From: Amyelois transitella
Lineage: Eukaryota; Arthropoda; Insecta; Lepidoptera; Pyralidae
Length of the DNA: 64,000 nucleotides
Assembly (NCBI RefSeq): GCF_032362555.1
Contig: NC_083535.1
Coordinates: forward strand, 6,076,001-6,140,000
Direction: 5' to 3'
Positions 14,292 through 26,200 of this stretch are shown here, piece by piece. The notes under the pieces are model-generated. The model was not told the DNA's origin and made no database searches. It saw only the letters and a program-made list of their open reading frames with translations. The number at the start of each line of letters is the position of its first letter. The first letter of the stretch is position 1. The translations under genes and the position numbers were made by a program.

Positions 14292-14343
14292 TTTGATGAC
14301 CTGGTTTCCCACCGATAGCCTATATTTATTGGATGAGTGATGA
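14283..14343 (-). other. Exon holding the transporter start codon and part of its 5' UTR
   Basis: A minus-strand acceptor (tgttcacag) precedes 14343 and a GTAAGT donor follows 14283. The exon contains 52 untranslated bases, then ATG GTC AAT. The acceptor implies at least one non-coding exon upstream (higher coordinates). Confidence 0.75.
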
Positions 14344-14901
14344 TCTGTGAACAAAAAAAAAATTATAAGAATGTGTGTATAATATATAATAATTAATAAT
14401 GTCGATGTGAATTGTAGCTTATGGCGCAGTTTTAGGTATTGCTAGGTTTCTTACCAAATGCTACTCAAGTGGCTTTCAAAACCATTCGATCGCGTAAATA
14501 GCAACTTATCGTTCGTTATCGTATATATATTACCACATTATGTATTCCGTTATAAATGTAACCTATCTCATGTGCTTGCATAAATTCATGCAAACAATAA
14601 GACAAACATAATTTTTATAGGGATATTTAGGTTTAAAATCCAATATTCCAAGATTTTTTCCATTAAAATGGTTTTGTAAACCTACCGTACGACTTGGTTT
14701 TTGTATAAGTATACAAGTACTATATTTGAAACCCAAACCAGTCTTTATCTTTGAAGATGACATCACAGTTAAACACTATCTACTGAAATAGAATAGAATA
14801 TCCCTAATAGCGTTGATAATGATAAAATAAAAAAATCTGCTTTATTGAAGAGAATACGGCTCCATAAATCCGTTGTTGAAGAAAATGCTGCAGTGCAGTT
14901 T

Positions 14902-14983
14902 GTTACCGCTTCTTCTGCACTGACGCCTTGGAAGCGGCAGTAAACTTAGTTTTTAAGTAATTTATTTGACGTCAACCAATGTC
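14902..14983 (+). repeat. Dispersed repeat copy, inverted partner of 13219-13300
   Basis: See the partner copy: about 82 bp, near-identical and in inverted orientation, with about 1.6 kb between. I recall this sequence as a common lepidopteran dispersed repeat, but I do not assign a class. Confidence 0.7.
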
Positions 14984-17314
14984 GTGAAACTAAAAGTTTT
15001 GACAATTATTAAGCGATATGAAATATCCTATAATAATGAATAAAAATTTTGAATAACAAAAGATTTACCTAACGTACGGATTTTCTTATAAATATTCCTG
15101 TCTTTATTGTAAGACGAATAAAATATCTTGAAATATTTCATAGTCTTACTACATATAGATTATAAATGTAAAAACAGAACAGTTTTATTTACCTACAATA
15201 GCTGAACCTACTTAGAATTGAAAAACAAAACCATTATTTTCATTACAAGAGAAACTCAGAAAGAATAAATAAAAAGTAAACAGGCAAGGGTCTTCAATTG
15301 ACAATGACGGCTAATTGGTATTCTTGAAACTACATAAAAAGTGAACTCTTGTCTTAAAAATAAATGTTTTCTAAAAGTAAAATAAGTATAATTTTATTTT
15401 TTAGTGCAGTGGCAGTGTTGGAAATTTTTATTTGTCAAAGGCCAGATTTTAAGTTGTTTAGTTTGTATTATTCCTGCCTGCTACTAACTATCACTAATAA
15501 GTATCTGGATATACAAATAGACCGGCAGACACCATAGAAATTTTACTAATAGACTTATTATTTAGATTTCAATGGACCTACTTATCTGCGCAAGAGGTTG
15601 GCATTGGCAAATCAATAAAATCATACTTGCAAAATATGACATTTTCACCTCAGTGAACCGTACCTAACGTTTTGTTATTCTCGATGCGGGGGCGATCGGC
15701 GGCGATGATACCAACTCGTTGAATGGAAGCGACGCACGTTCACATGTTAATACCTTAGACATGTTCAAGTTAAGGTTTAAGGCTATGTTTAAATCCGTCA
15801 AACATTATAATAATGCTTTTCAACTGTTTGCCGGTTCACTGGGTTCAATTTTTTTATAGGTAGGTATATATATATCATTGTAGGTTTATTTAATGAATGT
15901 GTAAATATATAGGTTTTTATTAGTTAAGTTAGGGATAGTGATACGACTGCAACTACGTAAAATTTCGTTTAGATCAATTGTGCAAGTTATGAAATCATTT
16001 AGCTAATAACAAAAGTACAGTCACGTCACGATCTGTTTGTACAAATGTGATAATTCATTGATACATCTAAGCAATGCAATCCTATTAACTATATCGGCAC
16101 GACTTTGCTGTAAATTGAAATTTGGCATAAAAAAATAGGTTACACTGATAGACACTTTCATTTTGAAACGAACTTTTTACGCCGACGTTGTGTCAATTTT
16201 TCGTACAAAAGAATTTACGCTTCAGTGCTTGATTTCTGGTTACTACTTTCGATAATGACGATCTAACAATGTATTTAATTTCTAGAGTGAAGCAATTTTA
16301 ATACCAACTAGGAATTTATTGTCGCATGATAAAAAAGGTACTGGCTGTCATACGAGTGTGACGAGAGTGAATTATAAAGAAGACTTTTTTGTAGACATTT
16401 GTAACAACATTCTGTTAGTACACATTTATTACGTGAACGGTGCCCTTTGTGGAGCCCTTACAAAAAAAAGTTTAGGTATCTACCAATGTAGGAAGCTTAA
16501 GCAAATATTATCATCAATCATTATATTTCATTAAAAATAAGCAAATTTGCATTTATTTATTGAATAAAAACATACATTTAGGTTTTACATTTGAGGTTCG
16601 TGTGCTAGCTCAGAAATATTAATAACTTGAACGGGGGAAACGGTAGGTACCTATATGCCTATTTGTTGTCATTAAAACAATATGTAAATAGAAAAGTATT
16701 GTTAATCATTATCTATCGATTCAAAACTTCGGCTTTTCCTATCGCTAATTGCCAGAATTAGGCACTACTAAAAATTCTTATCGAGATAATGATCTTCCAT
16801 TTATGATAAAGGAATACCAATTCGACTTTTAGTCCAACTATACCTATGTATCTTTGTTATCATTTGATATTACTTGGTTAAGCATAATCGATTAAGTATT
16901 ATATCACAAAATGCGGTATAAACACCTTGATTTTTTAAAATTCATACAGCGGCTATTTAATAAGTAAAAGTAAATCTTTTTAATAAATACGTATTGCGGG
17001 GAAGATAGAGTCTATAGTCTTGACAAGACTGAAAAAGAGAAAGAGTAACAAACATGCATACATGCTCAAACTTTGCATTCTGCACTACCTACTGCATTTT
17101 AACTTACTTACAAATCAAAAAAAGAGAAATATTATTGGATTCAAGATAACCTTAAATGTAGCGAAATTCAAGAGCCGCAATGTACCTTAATATATTATAT
17201 GTTTATTATAAAAAAAAAATATGGTAAATGCAAATATATTGGGTACATTCGATTGCGTGATCTTGTATAAATTATATTTGTCGCAATATCTTGTTATGTA
17301 GTGATAATGATTGC

Positions 17315-17353
17315 CCTCTCTTATCATGGTTTAGCAACCGGTGATAAGAGAGG
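17315..17353. repeat. Hairpin with 12-bp perfect stem
   Basis: Arms 17315-17326 and 17342-17353 are perfect reverse complements. The loop contains a further 4-bp pairing (ggtt with aacc). Confidence 0.6.
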
Positions 17354-19370
17354 CGGTGACAATGCCACTATTCTAAAAAACAATACCGACTATAAATTAC
17401 GATTATAATACAGTAGTACCATTTTGATGTACTCATAAAATAAATAACCTGTCCATTTATAAAATTACCGTTCCGTTTTACATTAAAATTAAAACTATCT
17501 ACCTAATTACGCACTGTACTGTGTGCACAATAATGTTTTGTAAAAAATAAGTTTATGTAATTGTATGAATATGAAAATATTCGCGTAGCCTTGAAAGTTA
17601 TTTTGACAATGTACTAGCTTTGGTGAGCATTGAAAACTGGCGTGTCAACGTCTCGGCTAGATTCCTAACCAACAAAATAGGGAGCTAGTACATTTATTTT
17701 CTTATCTCTATTCAGCTTTACTTTAGCACAATTTTTTCTTGAATTTTCCATATACTTAATAATCTTATATCCCGTGAAAAGTTAATCCGGGATTCGGTTT
17801 TAAACTCTACAAAAAGTGGGCGAAGTAGAGAGCAATTTTAAAATAATAGGTAAAACTACAGAGAAGAGGTTAATTTATTTTCTTATGGCGCATGGTCCCA
17901 CGGCGGTTCGTAAAGCATTTATTGATGAAACGGGTTTATATCCGCCGTGGAAGCAGATAAAGCTTGGCAAATAATATAATCAGTTAATTATAAAGCTAGC
18001 ATATTATAAGTTTCATCACTAAACGCTAATACATCCGGGTGGGCCCAAAAACAATTGTCTCCTTTCAAGAAGCGTAGTCCTGCTATCAGCAAGTGTATTG
18101 GGAAGAAAAATCCTAGTAGTTCTCCTAGTATACTACTACTCATACTACTAGGTAAATTAGGGGGTTTATACAAGAATGCGCCAGAAATTTCCCTATTTCA
18201 TTTTATAAAGCGTTCATACAATAAATGTCATAGTTTTTCTAGTTTAAAGGAGTACAGAAAATACTTTCTGTACAGTAGAATAAATGAGATTTTATTTTGT
18301 AAAATGTCATTTTGCGTCTTTCTTTATTAAAGTATGTATAAGAGTTTTTTATGAACTCCACTCCAATGGATTGGAATCCAAAGGAAAAAACAAACTAAGA
18401 TCACAAATAATGTTGTTATCAATGAAGATTTATCTTTCTTTACTGTGTTTGTATTAGTAGCATTGAGTGGTAACGAGTTTGTAAACATACTGATAAAACC
18501 AAAGTCTATATGAACATAATTACATGGCATTTATAAGTTGATATATTATGAGAGTAAAGATTAATCTTTACTTTAAAGTAAGAATGAGAAAGAACAGATT
18601 TATATGACAATGTTGAAAAAAAATTTGATACCATTGATGAAAGATTTCGCGGCGGGAAAATGACGCATTTCCACAGGAAAATTCAGGTGGGCCAATCGCT
18701 TTTACGCCTAAAATACTGAACAGATTTAAATGAAATTTGGTAAGGAGATAGAATGAGACTTAAAAAAGAACATGAGTTACTTTTGACCTCGGAAAAACAT
18801 CGCATCCCCATGGGCAAAATTATTTTCCGGGGAGTCGGATAGCTTTTAAATTACCAAAGATTAACAACGCATATTATATTAGAACCGTGGCTTCATAACA
18901 CCAGCCAATTCATTTGGTAAGTTTAGGTCATGTACTGATCTGATCAAACATTTCAACGAAATCTCAACCAAAATATGTGTTTTTTCTTTTATTTGCTAGT
19001 GTAAATAGTTTTTTATTAAAATAACATTGAAATACTTCAACAGTTGTCGGTTGGTCACATGTGGTCATGTTGGGTCATGACTTAATCATAGCATATCTAT
19101 CGAACAGAAGGCCTACCCGAAGGCATAACCAAGTAACACAATGTTATTTTTAAGTAAATAATATAAGCGATATGATCTGATACATCCGGATATCAATGTT
19201 ATGACCACTATGTCAATATTAATTAGCAAACGCAGATAACTTCTAGTCACGTGTATGAGTTACATAGCACACATGCAATGCAACTTATTATTTCATATGT
19301 ACACAATATTAGTTATTAAAATCAAAACAACTTGTTAATAAAATACTATATCTAAACATACATCCATATA

Positions 19371-19618
19371 GTCACGTCGTTATCGCATGTGGGAGAGACA
19401 GATCCAGATCTTGAAAAGAGTGAAGGACCACATTCAGCTGTATGCTTTAATGATAGTCAAAATTGAGATTCAAATAGTGGCAGCTTGCTAGCCTTTAGCC
19501 TACAAGCATAATCCTAAGTTTAAAAGCCTTTCCCTTAGTCGCCTTTTACGACTTCCAATGGGAAGATATGCAGTGGTCACTGGTCGTATTCTACAGTGTC
19601 GGGAACAACGCGGCATCT
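19371..19618 (+). mobile_element. SINE-like repeat family 1, most complete copy
   Basis: It starts 'gtcacgtc' after 'catccatata'. In order it contains a GTGGGAGAGACAGA-like box, 'cttgaaaagagtgaa', 'ccacattcagctgtatg', 'agattcaaatagtg', 'ccttagtcgccttttacga' and a terminal 'gggaacaacgcggcatc'. The same series recurs, whole or in part, at 14.0, 35.2, 37.0, 38.0, 39.3, 59.0 and 62.4 kb. The repeated order of blocks supports one dispersed non-coding element. Confidence 0.75.
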
Positions 19619-19859
19619 AACAACTATAAACGGCATCTATAAAAACAATAAAAAAAGCACAAACTTAAGTGCCTCACACAAAGAAATGAATGATTTGCAA
19701 TATTATTCCAAATTTACAGTGAACCAAAAGATGTACTCCTTTTGTCCATAAACGAAGCTATATAAATAGTAACCTTCCCTAAATTGACGAGCTTGCATGA
19801 AGCGAGTCATGTGCATGAAGCATATTATACCGACGTTAGTACATAATACGTATTCTTAT

Positions 19860-19945
19860 AGGATTTATGGCCAAAGGCATACCCCGTGGCTCCCCTCTAG
19901 AGAGGTGAAGGTGCAACCGGGACTAAAGCCAGGGGGAAGAGTATA
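19860..19945 (+). mobile_element. Fragment of dispersed repeat family 2
   Basis: It carries 'gggactaaagccagggggaag', which recurs with small changes near 11.9, 48.5 and 62.1 kb. Confidence 0.5.
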
Positions 19946-20708
19946 TTACACCTATTCAAATCTCTGTGAATCAATAAATATTGAAGAATGGCTTCAGTAG
20001 TCCTTATATACCTTTTCCAATAAACACGTACTTACTCCTCCCTGTGGAGGACGTAACCAGGAGACGCCAAGAGCAGGATGATGACATAGCGAAAGTCGAA
20101 AATAACAAATTCAACATTCCATTCTTAGTATCAAATAGATTTTCATGTACTTACGCAAAAGAAATCTTAGAGTTGCGTATCACGTTACTAATTATCGGGT
20201 ATGCTATATCTACATTACTACCAAATAGGCATGTGTGTATAGTCAACAGCATATCAAATTATCATGCATAGACCCTTACTTCTTGGTAATATAGCTCAAC
20301 AAGGATGAATTTGCGTAAGTCGATGTGCCGATATCTTTAGCCCACCGCAAAGTAAGCGAAAACTACTGCTCTAGCTCATGTCGTATTAGTTACGGTAAAA
20401 TAAGCCTTTTTTACTTCATGTCAGTTTATGGTCAACAAACTATTGGTATGACTAGCTTTTGATCCTACGTGCTAATGTACATTTCACTATTTCACTACAA
20501 TTTTGTAGTAGTCCCTTTATTCTTTTCTGAAACATATTTGTTTTAATTTCATATTTTTATAAACAGTAGATTTTGTAGATCATTTGTACTTATTCAGTTC
20601 CTTCTTTATGGTAGAATGACATGACATTTTTAAGTTCATAATATTTCTGAACATGTGTTTCTCACCTATTACACAATTCGATGAACGTCATTTTTTGATC
20701 ATTTGCCT

Positions 20709-20733
20709 GCTATGGAATAAAGTATTCCATAGC
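20709..20733. repeat. Perfect 11-bp snap-back palindrome
   Basis: Arms 20709-20719 and 20723-20733 are perfectly complementary around a 3-base loop. Confidence 0.65.
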
Positions 20734-22084
20734 CTGAATGAAATAAAAACTGGAATCGTGAAATCGATTAATCGTTTGAGAAACCGTATAAGGTGAATGT
20801 TTCGATAAACCTTACAAGTGTATTGTCAGGTGTGCCCCAATGCATGCCAAGTTTGATGTTTGCGTGGCTCTTTTGTGTGCAATGTACTTAGTTGAACTTA
20901 TACAAAAAAATGTGAGTTAAACTTGTGTAGAGCAAAGGAGATGTTGAAAAATTAAAGAGAGACCTGTATAACCGATTTTTCAAATTATTTCAATATGCCG
21001 ACTTCTAAGTTTTACACGCATCTTTCGCGTAATTTAAGATATTTTTAACATTCCTTATTTCTTTGAAAATATGTAGATTTATAAAATAAAACAGACTTTC
21101 TCTTATATTATAAAGAAAAAGTGTTTGTTAGTTATATGTAGGGGGTAATCTTAGGTAATGAAACGATTTTGAAAATTGTTTCACCAAAATATAAGAATAG
21201 AATATCAGGATGACATGGACATTAGATTTAGATACACATAGTTCAAAAGTGCATAAAATACGGCGAACCATACGAAAAGGCGGAAAAGTTAATTACGCTA
21301 TCTTGTAGCGCTATATTAGTCGCCATATTTAATTTAGAATGCCGTCATAAACCTTATCATGTATTGTCATTGAAACTAAATGTGTATATAAAATTACGCT
21401 CAATTGGTTGAAGATATCAAATTCAAAATTGAGTTCAATGATTCTACCCGAACATACATTACCTACTAACATACATAATTATGTACATTGCAAGTTAAAT
21501 AAAAGCTTTTAATAACAATAATAAATACAAAATGGCACCTGCGTCAGTGAAGTTAGATAATAACATTATAATGCATACGGTATGTATCTGCATAATGATT
21601 TGTTGAAACAGATGTATTTTACAACAATATTGATATAGATGACATGATTTGAATGGTATGACGCTAGTAGCAGCAGGTGTTATACTTTATTGTTGTTGTA
21701 TTTACTATGTGGAAGAATTTCCCATCGTTTCCGACACTTAAAATACGCGGTTTATTTTATGCATAGTAAGCTTTTACTTTTGTGTGCCAATCTACAAATA
21801 TATTTAATAGTACCTACCTATTCTATACCGCCGTCTATTTTGCTAGACAGTATTTTGTAGTTACTTAAAAGTTTGAATATGAATAAAATTAATGATTTAA
21901 GCTGCAATAAAGGTAAATTAATCTGAATTTTAAGATTGATACACGTGTTCGCCAGAATGCATAATATTACAGAGTATCTACGTATTACCCTAACGCGTAG
22001 GAATATGATTTAAGGAAGATCTCGTATGTTGGGTCCTAAAACTAACTGATGAAAAAACACACGAATCGTCTACTAAATACAGCT

Positions 22085-23203
22085 TAGGAATGTGAAAAAA
22101 AAAATCGATTATGGAAAAAATCGATTAAAAATCGATTTTTTTAAAGTAAAAATCGATTTTTATACTTGATTTTTTTTTAATTAATAATCGATTAAAAATC
22201 GATTTTTATAATCATCCAATAAATGCACTCCGAAATTATGTTTTTGTCTTCTGGCTTTGAGCCTGGAACGCGAACTGCCAAAGAATACTATCATAGCTCC
22301 ATAATATTACATTAACGCCATCTGTGCATTCTTTCTGTGCTCTTAAAACAGTTTAGATGATTAATTTAATCAAACATTCTCTAGATGGAATTAGTCGATG
22401 AACAGTATTTTACCGACATTCGGTTGATATTTTATTCATTATTCGTTGCTGAAACTTCATTTTTCAAACTTGATTGTTAAAAACTTAAATTTGTGTTGAT
22501 TATACAGGGTGACATTTAAAACAACTGCATCCTTTTAAACATACACTATACCCATGCTTCTGAGCCGTTTGAGCCTATTTTTATTTAAAGTAAACGTCAT
22601 CATTTTCACATTTAAAAAAACCCTCAAAAACTACGTCACACGCTTTATTAAGACCAATACTACAAAAATAATTTAAAACTAAACATGTAAATAAATGTCT
22701 GAAAAATAAATTATTTTTCTAGTATCAAAATCAAGTAAAGTACAGAGTTGTCGAGATCGCTCAGCTGAATGCATTGTGTCGTTGACCTCTGAATCTTACG
22801 CGTCGCTTTTCCGCCGGCCGGGGTGATATTACGATCGTGGATTTTGATACTTTTATTTTTTTTCGTACTTTCTGAAATATGAATCGATATTTTTTTCTTT
22901 TTACGTTTTTAAATATCCTTTAGATGAGTACACTTAACAGTTAAATTTATGCAGTTGAATTAAATGTCACCCCGTATAAGAACTTACTGATTCTGTTGTT
23001 CATTTTTAATGAATAAATCTATTGATATAATGTATATGGCGTTTATTTTGACATAAATTGAAAAATTTGGAAAAAATCTATCAATATAATAAAATCGATT
23101 ATTTTCTTAAGAAAAATCGATTATTTGTTAATCGATTTTTCATACTTAAAAAATAAATCGATTATATAAAAATCGATTTTTTATCAGCAATGTCACATCC
23201 CTA
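22085..23203. mobile_element. Non-autonomous hAT-type DNA transposon with clustered AATCGATT repeats
   Basis: The element is flanked by an 8-bp direct repeat, atacagct (22077-22084 and 23204-23211), the usual hAT target-site duplication. Its ends are inverted: TAGGAATGTGA on the left and the reverse complement of TAGGGATGTGAC on the right. Both subterminal regions (about 22095-22205 and 23085-23180) are packed with copies of ATCGATT in both orientations, which resembles transposase binding arrays. No transposase frame is present. The TSD length and TAGGGATG ends fit hAT; the subgroup is not determined. Confidence 0.8.
22503..22976. mobile_element. Nested MITE-like element with TA target duplication
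   Basis: It lies inside the hAT element. The left end is TACAGGGTGACATTTAA and the right end is its reverse complement with one mismatch (TTAAATGTCACCCCGTA), flanked by TA on both sides. A TA duplication with TACAGGG-type ends suggests a Tc1/mariner-superfamily MITE. At 474 bp it has no transposase. Internally, 'gtatcaaaatc' and 'gattttgatac' form a further inverted pair. Confidence 0.72.
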
Positions 23204-23211
23204 ATACAGCT

Positions 23212-26200
23212 ATGACAGCAGGGAAGCATTATTAGAAATTAAACACAGGACTTTGGTGTAGCAAATAGACAAGGGAAAAGTGAATATCTTTATTTGAGTT
23301 TGTGCGTATCAATAAGGTAGGTACCACTTCAGACCTCACCTTGCTTCCGATCGCAATCGAATTTTTAAACTAAAAATACTCAAATTTAAAGTATAACTTT
23401 ATAGATTAATTTTCATAATAGGATACTCATACAAAAAACGTGCCTAAAACGGAAGCTTTACTGTGTCTAAGATAATTGACAAACGTGTTAGGTATTCATA
23501 TAAATTAAATCATTAGTTAAGCCTGGCCTAGTGATTCAAGTGTCATGTGGCATGTGCCGTACGCAGTACATTGACACACATTTTATTTTTAGTACGACAG
23601 AAGAAGGCGCGACGTAAGACTGTCCAGTTGCTTTCACACTACAAAGGACCTAATATTTTAAGTAATTTAAATGTTTTGTTTTTTTTTAATAACAAACAGT
23701 CCTATATTTTTCATGTTAATTTTGCGTTTTGCGCGCGTTAATCCAATCATCGCTTTGACTCTGATATATGAGTGACGAGCAAGGAGGATCGCAGGTCAAA
23801 GACATTTCGCACATAAATAATGCATCAAAATTAGGTTACCTGTGATGATGATATCGATCAATCATTAGGTTAATTTTTGCGGTTACACACCTTAACGTCG
23901 ACATCACAGCACTACGAAAATGACACGGCTGCTTTGCGTAGTGTATTACTAAACTGCGTTTTTTCTATACAATACGTAAGTACTCTTAATGCAAATAATT
24001 TTCTTAGTTTGTAATCGAGGAGGTAAACATTTGCGTACGTGTGAGTTGACTTGGCGCCGGATTTGCGTTTCATTTTACATACTTATATGGACTAACATAT
24101 TTCTAAGATATAATACAATGTCATTATACATACTTACACGTGCATACTGCATTTTAAAATAAACGAGTCGTTCGCCGCGAACTTAGACGTCGTAAACACT
24201 TTTATTTTTGACAACATTGTGAATATACCTCAAAACGATATTATTGACAGATAGATCTTTTAAATTATCGCCCCGAGTTGATCTATCAAAATATGACAGA
24301 CTAAATTCTATTAGGGGAACACAAAGACAAAAGTCTAAAAAGACTGAAAAGAACGTTGAGCTCGTTCGTTGATGGATTATTTGGCTAATGATGGAAGAAT
24401 AAGAAAATTGCAGTACCTATACTTAATTATGCGGAGCTTAACAAAGAGAGGATATGAGTAAACGTTATAAAATAAAATCGTGTACGCACTTTATTATTAA
24501 GACCATTTATGCAACATCAGAAATTTAAATAAAATAGTAAGTGGGTATTTGTACAAAATACGAGCAGTAGAAGGCAATAAATATTGCTGTTATAAGCCAA
24601 ATCAGTCTCGGTTTGCTCCTTGACTTTGTTTGCTAAGTCAATATGGCATTGTTGATAGAAATATGTATACTTAGCTAAGGTTCTTTATTATTTTTTGTGC
24701 CGCTATCAACTAATAACTACAGTTTGCTTTTGACAAGACGAGTGACACGAGTGTTGGTTAATCAATTAAGTAGTTTACCTATAGAGATATATGTTGTGTG
24801 GTTATTTCGGTAATCTTTTTGTACAGATAGATAAAGAGACTGTTTCGTTATGGAAAATCAATATATTTTATAACATCTGTGTTAAAATCTATATTAGGGC
24901 ATTTCGTAATCAACCCTAAAAAGATCTTATTTCATATTAATATTAACAAAAAATTATAGTGATTTATTTGTACATAAAAATGATTTCGATCTACGTTTTG
25001 GCGCCCTGATGCGATGATGGTTTGCAAGCTTGGAATGTGGGTTCATGTGTTTTGAAGAGGGGGATGTGCCAGTGGAATAATAGCCAATAACGATGCACCA
25101 ACTGATAGATTCCCTTTGTACCTTGTCCTTCTACCTGAAGTAGAAAGGAATTTTTGAAGGCAAAAAATGAGATTTGCCGATATTGCCCTTACGTTTCCCA
25201 CTAATATTTTACATACCTACACATTAATGAATTGATGATCATCTTATATTTTGTATGTCACAACATAATAAAGAAGAAAGTAAGACAAAGAAAGTACCAC
25301 GTGTGTTTTCAAATGAATGTCTTGGAGAAATGCCAAAACAGACGAGTGGTGCCACCGACTATTGTGTTACGTAGGAAGTGCGATAAGATATGTGTTATCT
25401 CCTATTATCTCCATCTCATTATAGCGTAACCCAATTGCATATCTGGCCTATTTATTAAAAATAATGCAATTTCACTTAAGACAACATGAACTTAGTATGA
25501 CTAATCATGTATTCGTAACATCTATCTTTTGTTTATTCCGATTCCGTCCTCGCTGGGGAAATGCCTATGTTCCAAATTGAATAATGAGCATTTTATATAA
25601 ATCAGGTATTATAAGATTTACTCGTGACAGTCAACATTAGGTAATTTTTTGTGTACCTACATTGTCAGTTTCTTTGGAAACAGAAATAAAGGGACTAATT
25701 CTTAAAATGTCTATCAATTCGAAATTATCAAAGCACAGTAATTCATTATGACATTAGCCATCTCATTTTGCTCTTCTTATATATATATATATATTCTTAT
25801 AGGCTATAAATGTATTTTTAACTTAGAAGACTTATCAAATCTGATTTCAGTGCCTAAAGAAATAGACTATTGGTACATTAATTATGGAATATCTAGTGTA
25901 AGTATTACTGGTACACTATACCTACGTATGTAGTCTGTATAATTATTCAGCGGCACTAATTACTTGTAACTATATTCCATCCTCAATGTTAGTTCACGTT
26001 TAAATATAGTGCGAGTTAACTGCTTTGTTTCATTAGTTTTGACCACGAACGATGGAAACTAAGCCCCGACTGTGTAAATACAAATTGATAGCAGGACCAA
26101 TAGATTTCAACAAAATATTATCACTAGTACTATCGTTTTTAAAAATCATTTTAAAAAAGATAGATAAAGGAGAGGGTAAATGAAAGGCCATTTTATCCGA

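Larger units (their letters stand above)
14344..22076. other. Long stretch without coding exons, probably transporter 5' intron or intergenic
   Basis: No coding exon seen. It contains dispersed repeat copies (14902-14983, 19371-19618, 19860-19945), a GC-rich patch at 15680-15730, hairpins at 17315-17353 and 20709-20733, and open frames with random-like composition. If the transporter's first exon is one of the donors at 30.7 or 34.4 kb, this whole stretch is its first intron. Confidence 0.4.
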
